This document shows positions 56,801-64,000 of a DNA stretch of 64,000 nucleotides, in pieces (position 1 is the first letter of the stretch; each line of letters opens with the position of its first letter). Position numbers and translations under genes: made by a program. Source of the DNA: Eublepharis macularius. Its lineage: Eukaryota; Chordata; Lepidosauria; Squamata; Eublepharidae. The stretch covers positions 20,666,001 through 20,730,000 of the forward strand of contig NC_072801.1 in assembly GCF_028583425.1 (NCBI RefSeq), written 5' to 3'. The notes beneath the pieces were generated by a model. That model did no database searches and was not told the origin of the DNA. It saw only the letters and a program-made list of their open reading frames with translations.

Positions 56801-59800
56801 CCTCCAGTCTTTGGAACTCCTTGCCACAAGATGCCTGTCTCATCACTTCTTTCTTAGCCTTTTTGGTGATCAGTTTACAGCTGATTTTTTAATTACAGTG
56901 CACACTAACTGATTGGTTGCAATGTTTGGATACACAAACCATAGTTTGTTGACTGGTGTCCCCCCACAAATAGCCACGGAGACAGCATTATAGAAAAGAT
57001 GTCCTCCATGGTTGGAGAAGCGAGAGAAGCAAGAAGGGTTTGTGCAGTCAAACCAGGGTGTGTTGCTTACATCAACCAAAGTTTGCTTCACAGATGTCTT
57101 GTAGAAAGTGTCTTGAATCCATCCGAGAGGTTACCTGCTGCTAACATGGTGCTGTGTGATACCCTTTTGTGTGGGAAACAGCTCCCAAGGAGAATGAGTT
57201 AATTTGAGCCAGTAGATCCCACCTTCTCATGGGGGCGGACTTGTGCCCACGTGGAGAGCTAGGTCACGTATGTGGCATCCTCAAGTGCCGCTCCTGTCTT
57301 GTGGTGGTGACTGAAGTGCAATGAGGACAGCTGACCTTTAGCTGATGATTCCCCCCACCCAGGCTTTTAGCCACTTCACATTCGAACGATCTGGGCACCA
57401 ACTGATCATCGTTGACATCCAAGGTGTCGGAGACCTCTACACGGACCCTCAGATCCACACGGAGAGCGGCACAGACTTCGGAGATGGCAACCTAGGTAAA
57501 AACCAGCCTGATGTTTTGTGGCCCTGATGGTTCATTGAGAAAGGGCTGATAGATCTGAGACTGACTCAGAGGAGAGACATCACGTCACATTGCAGCTGTG
57601 GCATAACAGAGCTTTGATGCTACGTTTTGTGTTGCAAACTGCCTTTGGGGAGGGAATAGTTTTCGTCAGCGAAGGGGCAGGCAGTCAGGGAGTGCTAAAT
57701 CCTTTCCCTGCCATTCACTTTTGAGGGCCAATGTGGTGTAGTGGTTGGACTTGGCTACAGGAGACTTGGGTTCAAGTCCTCATTCTGTAGAAGCTCACTG
57801 GGTGACCTTAGGCCAGCCTCTGTCTGTCTCTCTCTGTCTGCCTAACCTAACTCAAAGGATTGTTGTGAAGATAATATAGGAAAAGGGAAAGTGATGCATA
57901 TTACCATAAGTTCCTAGCTGGAAAGGCAGGGTAGAAATGTACTCGCTAAATAATTATTCTTCCATTGCTGCATGCATCAAATTTGTTACCAAAACCTAGC
58001 ATGGGATAAAAGCTCAATATTGCATCTTTGGGAGCAGTAGCCATCATAGCCATTTCTTTGTGTGCACATCAGAATGACTCTTTGTAAAGATGTTTCATAA
58101 TGCTACATAAACATCAGGAATGCAGCATTTTAGAGACTAGGGACGTTCCGAGAGCCACAACGGGGATGATAAAGCATGCGCAGTTCCCTGCAGAGGATTT
58201 AGGGCTTTGCATATTGAAATGATTTCTCCACAAGGTGTCTTTTAATATCCCTAGGTGTTCGGGGAATGGCCTTGTTCTTCCACTCTCATTCATGCAACAA
58301 GATCTGCAAAAGCATGGGCCTCATGCCTTTTGATCTCTCCGCCAAAGAGAACGATGCTTTGTATCGAAGTAATAAGCTCCTTGTAAGTGTTTTCCTGCAA
58401 GATTCCTTGAACAGCAAGACTTTGGCCTTTTTTGGGGGGGCAATAGTTTATGGGTTTTATGAAATTGCAAACCTCTAGAGGGGGGAAAACACTGAACTGG
58501 ATGGCAGAAACACCGAATATGATTAATAATCACTTATATGTAATAGCCAAGGGCTGGCTGCTGTGCAGATAACAAAACCCACACAATGGGGCCATGCCAA
58601 AGTTACTGCTTCAGGGTCTGTGAACTGATCTTTAAAACATTATAAGTGTATGTGGGGAGAGCAGAAGAAAACTTAAGTCACAATGTTTGTATATGTGCAG
58701 AAGTTAAATGCCACAGCTTGGATGGCATTGTGCCTTGGAGTTCCAGCTGTAATGTATACCAAGGCACGTGTCTGGGGATCTGATGCATGAGGCAGTTCCA
58801 GGGATAAGGGGCAGCAAGGGAGAAAGGAGGGAAGAGGGCTTTTGGGTAGCTGAGAGAGGGTGATGGATTTGGAGGAGTTACAGGCCAGAATCTGTCATGC
58901 TTTTGAGAGCCGACAGTGATTGTCCAGGATCTACTTCATCCTGGCTGATTCCACACATGTTGGATAATGCACTTTCAATGCACTTTATCAATCGTTTGAG
59001 GTGGATTTTTTGTTCTGCACACAAAAAATGATCTATAAAGGGGATTGGAAGTGCATTATCCAGCATGTGCGGAATCAGCCACTGTTAAAAGAATGGGAAA
59101 GGGTTGAAGTCAGAGCAAACTCCTCCCACAAATTTATTTATTTACTTCATTTGTAGTCCACCTTTCTCATAGAAAGGTGGACTACAAGGCAGAGTACATT
59201 TTTTTAAAATGATAAAAACCATAAATACAATTAAAAATCCATGCCCCCCCCAACTACCTAGAAAATGTTCACACACATTAAAACTGGGGTCCCCCAATAT
59301 TGTCTTCCCAAGGAATCAGCACGGACAGTCGTGCGAGGCACGGAAGAGAAATGCGGCAGTGCTCGAGTGAGAACAATCTCAGGCAGCCGCCCTCCTCTGC
59401 TTTTCCGTTTGTCTGAAAACTCTGGAGACGAAAGTATGAGTGATGTGGCTTTCGATTCGTTACCCTCATCTCCTTCTTCAGCAACGCCCCACAGTCAGAA
59501 AATTGACATGCTTCGTAAGTGCTTTTTTATTCTATGTTATATCCTGGCCTGGCCAGTACAACAGCCTGTGTTTTTGTTCTCCCATAAAGTCACCTTGAGG
59601 TGGGAGCTCTTCAGTCTTCTCAGTACCGCCTCTTTCCTCTCTTCCTGCCTCTCCCCCCCTCAAGGCTGATCTACTCCGATGTGTTGTGAGCAGGAGGCTG
59701 TGATTATGTTAACTAGCTCAATGGCTACAAAGCTGGTAAAAAAAAATGGCTACAAAGCTGGTGTGAGATATTTGTGGGCCTGGGCAGTTTAATAAAACTC

Positions 59801-62654
59801 TACATTCCAGTTTTCAGAAGCAACTTTATTACTTCATTTATGGCTTGGATACCGTGGGCTTTGAAATGGCATGTTGCTGGTACAGATCAAGCAACAGTAA
59901 CTGATAGATGGAGCTTAGTGCAGCGGTACCCAATGTGGTGACTCGGAGTGCTGTGGCAGCTGCCCAAGTGTTTCCTAGCACTTGCTTCTTCCTTAGCTAA
60001 GAACAAATCCTGGTTATCTTTTACCACGCTGAAGCTTCGGAAGAGTCTCAGAATTACCACTTTTGTATCTGCAAGGAACACCCATTTGGAAACAGCCACC
60101 TCCATTGTAGTTTGGCTTGGAATCTCCCAAGTGTTTTGTGATTGGCTGTACCCCCATGGTAGCCATTTTGTGTTTGGCTATGCCACCCATTGCAGCCATT
60201 TTATGGTAGTGCTCTCACAAAACTCCAGTAGTACCCAAAAGCTCAATAAGGTTGGGGAAACACTCTCCGTGGCTTATGGTATAGGCTCTTACATACTTTG
60301 ATAACAGTGCTTTTGAGAAGCATTTGTCTGTTTAAGGTTTTTAAAAAATCCACAGGTTCAATTTAGTGTTGCTGTTAAATGTTGACTTAGGTACAAGGAT
60401 CTTGAAGATGATGTAATGGAGGCACAGGGTTGCCTCTTACAAGTGATGTTTCGAGAGTGAACTCCCTCCTGTAACTAGCCAGTAGGATGCAACCTGGGAT
60501 TAAGTGTTTGCCCTCCCTCCCAGCTTCTCCCCAACGCAGGCCTGGGGCCGTATGCAAGAAGTGAGGGAGTTGACACATCCACAGGATTGCCAACTCTGGA
60601 GTGAGAAATTCCTGGAGATTTGGGGGTGGAGTCTGAGGAGGGTGCAGTTTGGGGAGGTTCTTATAATGCTGTAGAGTCCACTCTCAAAATCAACCATTTT
60701 ATCCAGGAGGAAATGGAGTTAGTTCCCATTCTGGAGATAGCTGATCTCCGACGGCAACCCTTTGAGTCCCTTCCATGAAAAACGATTTAAACTAGTCCTG
60801 GGCACATCTTTTGATGCCCACTTATGTTTCTAAGCACGTCAACAGGATGGCATAGTCTACTGTGTCAAAGGCTGCAGACTGATCCAGGAGGAGCAATAAG
60901 GAGGCGTGGCCTTTGTCTATATTCAGATGGAGATCATCCACTAATGCTACTAGTGCTGTCTCTGTCCCATGCCCTGGTCTGAATCCAGACTGGAAAGGGT
61001 CTAGAGTGCTAGAGTTTTCCAAGAAGATCTGGAGTTGGTCAGCTACTGCTCTCTCAATCACTTTGCCCAGAAAGGGCAGGTTAGAGACTGGGCGATAATT
61101 GGCCACATCAGTTTTGTCTAGGGATAGTTTTTAAATTAGCGGATGAACAACTGCCTGTTTGAGCGGCCAGGGGAAGGTGCCCTGAGTTAGCGATTGATAT
61201 ACAGTAGATCTCAGTGGTTCACTTATGTGATCTTTACTTGATTTTAACAACCAAGAAGGGCAAGGATCAAGCACACAAGTAGTGTGCTTTCATAGATGCC
61301 AGGATCCTGTTTAGGTCTGTTACTGTAATTGGTTCAAAGCAGTCTAAATGTAGGCCAGATGGTGTATTAAGCATTTCTCCTATCTCGTTTGCATTGCATC
61401 AAGCATCTAGATCAGAGCGTTTATAAATTTACATTTATAAATGTAGCATGATGCTAAGTTGAAGATTATTTCATGAAACTGCTTTGGGGCTGTTAAGATT
61501 CTCTCTTGGCTGTATGAGACCTAATAAAATAAAACTTAGCAATTTTCCCCCCCTCTAGACTGGCCTGTATTCAATGAAGTGGATAATTTGGTTCACAAAG
61601 ATCAGGAGGGCCTTGACAACCAAAGGGTAAGTGTTTCTTTGAAGGCCGTGCGAGCAAAAGCAGCCCAGTCCCTAGAAAGTGGAGGGTGGAGAGATCCAAT
61701 TTTAAAACAAAAGAGGTAGCTAGGGGAGTAGTGCAGAATCCTCCCCGCAGCCCTTCTCTTCAAGTGCTTTTCTCACGGGTGCAGCTGTGCCCGGGACTTC
61801 TGCCATCTCTTTTTTTCCAAGCTGTCTTCCAAGGGGACAGAGCCTTGATCCAGTACAATGGTGTGTCCCAAATACAAAAACAATTCATGGCTTGTCACTA
61901 TGGCTCGTATCCTACACATCTGTCGGCTGAGGCACTTCACTTCAGTGGAAGAAGTCTTCCCCTGAAACAAGCCGCCTTTCAGCCAAGATCAGCCCCTGAG
62001 AGCGGCTTGCAGAAATCTCGGTCTAACACAAGTGACAGTTAAAAGTTCAATCCAAATTGTTTCACCAAGAAAGGATTAATTTCTCACCTGAGTTGGAGCC
62101 ATGCACAATTGGGATTTGTCTGGTTGCTTCCTTTCTCCCCTCTGAGAGCCAAACTACAGGGGATGCCGGACATGTGTTCTTCACATGTTGCATCCTGCAA
62201 GGTTCCCTGGGTAGTGTAGTCTGATAAAGAACAGCTGCTTGATGCGATTCTCTGCCAGGGAAAGAGCGATGGGAGGGATTCTGTCTCTCTCTCTTTCAAA
62301 AAGCCACGGCTTGGATTTTCCTCTGGGAGCTTGGGGGGGGGGGGATGTAACAGGAGGCAGGAAATTCAGGGTGGCTTTTTGCAAGAGAGAGAATTCCCAC
62401 ACACACACTTCTCTCTGGTGTAGAATTGCATCACGGATTCTCTCTCAAGGCTATCTAGATGCATGATCTCCATAAAACAGTTCTCCATAAAATAGGGTTG
62501 TGTAGCTTCTTTGCTTATTGAGAGACAAAATAAAACAGTGTTCTTGAATCCTTATTTGTTCTCTTTTTTTCTATAGGACTCTGAAAATGGAGGTGACAGC
62601 GGATACCCCAGTGAAAAGAGAAGTGATCTGGAAGACATGGATCACAGAGAAAAG
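47616..62654 (+). CDS. EEF2K: Eukaryotic elongation factor 2 kinase (residues 1-459, 3' end outside window)
   Basis: Atypical (alpha) kinase activated by Ca2+/calmodulin; it phosphorylates eEF2 and slows elongation in the cytosol. Exons: 47616-47861, 50927-51027, 54419-54479, 54690-54727, 55765-55936, 56456-56605, 57363-57495, 58255-58382, 59313-59514, 61559-61626, 62577-62654; 1,377 nt, phases consistent. Numbering runs in step with human: Ser78, calmodulin-segment Trp85, ATP-site Lys170, Asp274 and Asp284, zinc ligands His260, His312, Cys314, Cys318, autophosphorylation Thr348, Ser359, Ser366, Ser377, AMPK site Ser398, and the SCF-betaTrCP degron DSGYPS at 440-445. ATG has a good context (aacATGG). 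Missing are the last third of the protein with SEL1-like repeats. Order after SDR42E2 matches human chromosome 16. Confidence 0.96.
48994..49044 (+). CDS. Candidate 51-nt cassette exon of EEF2K
   Basis: Bounded by tgtcctttag and gtaggt, exactly 17 codons without a stop ([17 protein letters not shown]), and in phase 0 like both neighbouring exon ends, so inclusion would keep the frame. It would insert between Lys82 and Glu83, two residues before Trp85 of the calmodulin segment. I do not recall it from human EEF2K. Chance occurrence is possible. Confidence 0.35.
50927..51027 (+). CDS. EEF2K: EEF2K exon 3 (calmodulin-binding segment)
   Basis: 101 nt encoding [20 protein letters not shown] and following residues to RYR. 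Contains Trp85 and the basic-amphipathic helix that binds calmodulin. Confidence 0.95.
51122..51825 (-). mobile_element. Sauria-type SINE split by a hAT-like element
   Basis: SINE 3' end at 51,122-51,185 (tttgtccccaatggg region) and body/head at 51,663-51,825 (ttgggctgagcatgtg ... gatcctagactgacactct). The hAT element duplicated eight SINE bases on insertion. Confidence 0.85.
51186..51662. mobile_element. hAT-like non-autonomous element with perfect 8-bp duplication
   Basis: 477 bp, ends CAGGGCTCATTTTG and AAATGACCCCTG, flanked by gcttatat at 51,178-51,185 and 51,663-51,670. Same family and interior repeats as 11,473-11,958. Confidence 0.93.
51850..53260 (+). other. EEF2K intron 3, part
   Basis: No exon or named repeat recognised. 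Confidence 0.4.
53266..54005 (-). mobile_element. CR1 LINE, 3' end with ORF2 C-terminus
   Basis: The - strand frame of 222 codons (53,337-54,005) is the CR1 ORF2 C-terminus: [62 protein letters not shown]-like end. The 3' end carries tggactagatggcc and the CR1 ATTCTATG tail at 53,266-53,280. 5'-truncated; open through this stretch, so fairly young. Confidence 0.93.
54419..54479 (+). CDS. EEF2K: EEF2K exon 4
   Basis: 61 nt, [20 protein letters not shown]; first strand region of the alpha-kinase domain. Confidence 0.96.
54690..54727 (+). CDS. EEF2K: EEF2K exon 5
   Basis: 38 nt encoding [12 protein letters not shown] and two bases of the next codon; the Gly-rich nucleotide loop of the kinase. 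Confidence 0.95.
54900..55165 (+). mobile_element. CR1/L2-group LINE 3' end relic
   Basis: Contains aattcattgccacagaac, gatggcttttaaaggagatt, ggaacctccaggttcagagg and atgctggattagatgaactt. Best preserved of three such relics. Confidence 0.65.
55765..55936 (+). CDS. EEF2K: EEF2K exon 6 (ATP-binding lysine)
   Basis: 172 nt. [20 protein letters not shown] holds Lys170; [20 protein letters not shown] follows. Confidence 0.96.
56456..56605 (+). CDS. EEF2K: EEF2K exon 7
   Basis: 50 codons, [18 protein letters not shown] to [10 protein letters not shown]; hinge and start of the kinase C-lobe. Confidence 0.96.
56690..56760 (+). mobile_element. Retroposon 3' tail with (AAAT)n
   Basis: gggcggtatataaattg followed by a run of AAAT units, the common squamate SINE/LINE tail; a mirrored tataccgccc lies just before it. 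Confidence 0.65.
57363..57495 (+). CDS. EEF2K: EEF2K exon 8 (catalytic residues)
   Basis: 133 nt, from [33 protein letters not shown] includes Asp274 and Asp284; His260 is a zinc ligand. Confidence 0.96.
57726..57955 (+). mobile_element. Sauria-type tRNA SINE
   Basis: Head gccaatgtggtgtagtggtt, gggttcaagtcctcattctg, gggtgaccttaggccag and a 3' end with ggcagggtagaaatg. Confidence 0.85.
58255..58382 (+). CDS. EEF2K: EEF2K exon 9 (zinc site)
   Basis: 128 nt. [20 protein letters not shown] holds His312, Cys314 and Cys318 of the structural zinc centre, ending the kinase domain. Confidence 0.96.
58943..59080. mobile_element. Palindromic miniature element, copy 5
   Basis: 138 bp, ends GGCTGATTCCACACATG and CATGTGCGGAATCAGCC; flanking triplets cct / act. 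Its arms (gataatgcactt) differ from all other copies. Confidence 0.8.
59313..59514 (+). CDS. EEF2K: EEF2K exon 10 (regulatory loop)
   Basis: 202 nt, acceptor tcttcccaag, donor gtaagt. Contains Thr348 (SARTVVRG), Ser359 (CGSARV), Ser366 (VRTISG), Ser377 (FRLSEN) and Ser398 (SSPSSATP). Confidence 0.94.
59515..60580 (+). other. EEF2K intron 10, first part
   Basis: No exon or repeat family named with confidence. Confidence 0.4.
60582..60762. mobile_element. hAT-like miniature element, TAGGGTTGCCA family (old copy)
   Basis: Runs from acaggattgccaactctgg to tctccgacggcaacccttt, with gtagagtccactctcaaaat and the tccaggaggaaatgg core of the family. Confidence 0.7.
60795..61415 (-). mobile_element. 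CR1/L2-group LINE, reverse transcriptase fragment
   Basis: The - strand shows [40 protein letters not shown] and [13 protein letters not shown], the conserved N-terminal RT motifs of the CR1/L2 group. 5' and 3' truncated. Confidence 0.88.
61559..61626 (+). CDS. EEF2K: EEF2K exon 11
   Basis: 68 nt, codons after the split His: [17 protein letters not shown] to NQR. The linker after the kinase domain; conserved WPVF start. Confidence 0.93.
61627..62576 (+). other. EEF2K intron 11
   Basis: Around 62,140-62,460 lies a repeat-like block with acatgtgttcttcacatgt, shared with the fold-back at 28,494, and mirrored pieces such as attctctgccaggg/gagagaattccc. Otherwise nothing recognised. Confidence 0.45.
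62577..62654 (+). CDS. EEF2K: EEF2K exon 12 (phosphodegron)
   Basis: 26 codons, [20 protein letters not shown] to REK. DSGYPS matches the DSGxxS signal recognised by SCF-betaTrCP. Confidence 0.94.
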
Positions 62655-63129
62655 GTAATTCATTTTCTTTCAGGTTTAATTAATTAAAGGCTGTGGCTCA
62701 GTGCTAGAGCATCTGCTTGGCATGCAGGCAGTCCTGCAGGTTCAATCCCCAGTATCTCTGATTAACAAGATCAGGGAGTAGGCGCAGTGAAAGAACTCAT
62801 CCTGAAACCTTGGAGAGCCACTGCCTGTTGTCGTAGACGATGCTAACTTTAATAGAGTCAACGAGCCCCTCAAGTTCTCCCATCTACAAAGAAAGGAACC
62901 CTTGAGCAAGTTACACCTCTTCCTCCCCTTCTTCCTCATCCTGCTAGAGACAGCCCCTGCAATCCTATCCCTGCCTGCTCTGCAGATGCGTTTTATTAAA
63001 GTGATCCTTTCAAACATCATGCCAAATTGAAAAGTCTTGAATCTCAGCAAGGTGTGGGAGGGGGAAAAGGCAGGGGGAGGAGCCGGTGAGCCTGAGGACA
63101 CTTGGGACAAGCAGATCACGGTCTGTTCT

Positions 63130-64000
63130 GTTGTTTTTTTTTCTTTTTTTTATATTATAACAATATCTAACATACAAAACTACAATAACAGTAACTACAA
63201 AAGACTACAATAGCACAAGGGAAGGAAAAGAAGGGAGAAAAAAGAGAAGGGGAAGGGGGGGTGGGAAAAAAGGGAAGGTAGCCTACAAACACTAAACGCT
63301 ACACTTCAATGCTTTCCCTTCATACTACCATAATAAGAAAATAGCTTAATAAAGTAGTGACGGAGTGGTTGATCATACAAATTACAAATTACAGTTCAAG
63401 TTAAATCTTTTTCCCTCCCCTGGGCCTCGGACGCAGTTCTCTCTGAGCAGCTACCGCCGCAGCGCTCGTTGCCTCCCCCCTCCCTTCAGACTTCAGATCC
63501 TCTTCTTTTTGCTTGGTGTCTGGTCCAAATTCTGGATTTTTTTCCACAAAATCCCTTAGCTGATCTTCTGAATTAATCTTGTAAGCTTGATCTTTATAAC
63601 TAAACCCGATTCCTTCCGGGAGTAGCCATTTGTACTTTATGTCACATTCCCTCAAAACAGCTGCCAACTTCTTGTACTTAAATCTTCTCTTCCGAACTAA
63701 AAATGGAACGTCCTTCAATATCTTAACTTTATTTCCCAGAAAGTCCAACTCCACATTGTAAGAATTATATAGGATACTGTCCCGGACCCTCCTAGATGAA
63801 AACTCAATAACAATCTCACGAGGCAGCTGCCGCTTCATTGCATATTTTGAAGATGCCCGACGGACTCCCAAAATGGCGCTTTTCACTTCTTCTTTAGTTG
63901 CCCTCGCAGGTGTCGTTAAAAGTTCCGAGGCGAGATCCCACAAATCCTCGTTTTCCTCCTCTTTAACGTTCTGGAGACGCAAAATGGTCTGTGTTCGCTC
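63130..64000 (-). mobile_element. L1-type element with ORF1, apparently without ORF2
   Basis: The - strand frame from 63,982 to 63,401 encodes 193 residues of an L1 ORF1 protein: an RRM-like part (LPREIVIEFSSRRVRDSILY) and the C-terminal domain (LAAVLRECDIKYKWLLPEG, YKINSEDQLRDFV) with a basic tail. Instead of ORF2, about 270 bases of pyrimidine-rich sequence follow and end in A-rich runs near 63,130-63,150. The 5' end lies beyond the window. Confidence 0.85.

Overview
This is a piece of a reptile chromosome, most likely from a lizard or other squamate. The evidence is a gene order matching the vertebrate SDR42E2-EEF2K block together with squamate-type repeats: BovB/RTE, L1 and CR1/L2 LINEs, Penelope-like elements (PLEs), Sauria-type tRNA SINEs, a 5S-rRNA-derived SINE and many short hAT-like elements. 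All three protein genes lie on the + strand and are split by introns, so exons were placed by homology between the two duplicates, by recalled vertebrate protein sequence and by splice signals. The species cannot be named from sequence alone.

Layout. 1-14,850: the last eight exons (4-11) of a first SDR42E2-like gene (copy A). Its first exons lie before the window, and a PLE palindrome sits in its probable 3' UTR. 14,850-20,690: repeat-rich spacer with a small CpG-rich patch near 16.7 kb. 20,761-31,290: a complete second SDR42E2-like gene (copy B; 11 coding exons, 428 aa) with the same exon lengths and phases as copy A. 31,400-37,500: spacer with a tRNA-Leu(UAG) gene on the - strand, a PLE endonuclease remnant and a hAT element with perfect target duplications. 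37,570-38,330: a strong CpG island, the likely EEF2K promoter and noncoding first exon. 47,616-62,654: EEF2K exons coding for residues 1-459, i.e. the calmodulin-binding segment, the whole alpha-kinase domain, the regulatory loop and the phosphodegron. The C-terminal SEL1-like part lies beyond the window. The right end (63,130-64,000) is an L1 ORF1 on the - strand.

Function. The SDR42E2-like proteins belong to the 3-beta-HSD-like group of extended short-chain dehydrogenases. Copy B keeps a C-terminal membrane anchor and copy A lacks it. EEF2K is the calcium/calmodulin-dependent kinase that inhibits translation elongation by phosphorylating eEF2. No operon-like relationship is implied; this is an ordinary conserved vertebrate neighbourhood.

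Most interesting items: a family of five palindromic miniature elements with shared ends but differing inner arms and a 3-bp target duplication (proved once by an interrupted LINE reading frame); PLE tails that repeatedly sit as fold-backs with target duplications and carry hammerhead-like cores; a candidate in-frame 51-nt cassette exon that would split the EEF2K calmodulin-binding segment; and altered regulatory phosphosite contexts in EEF2K.
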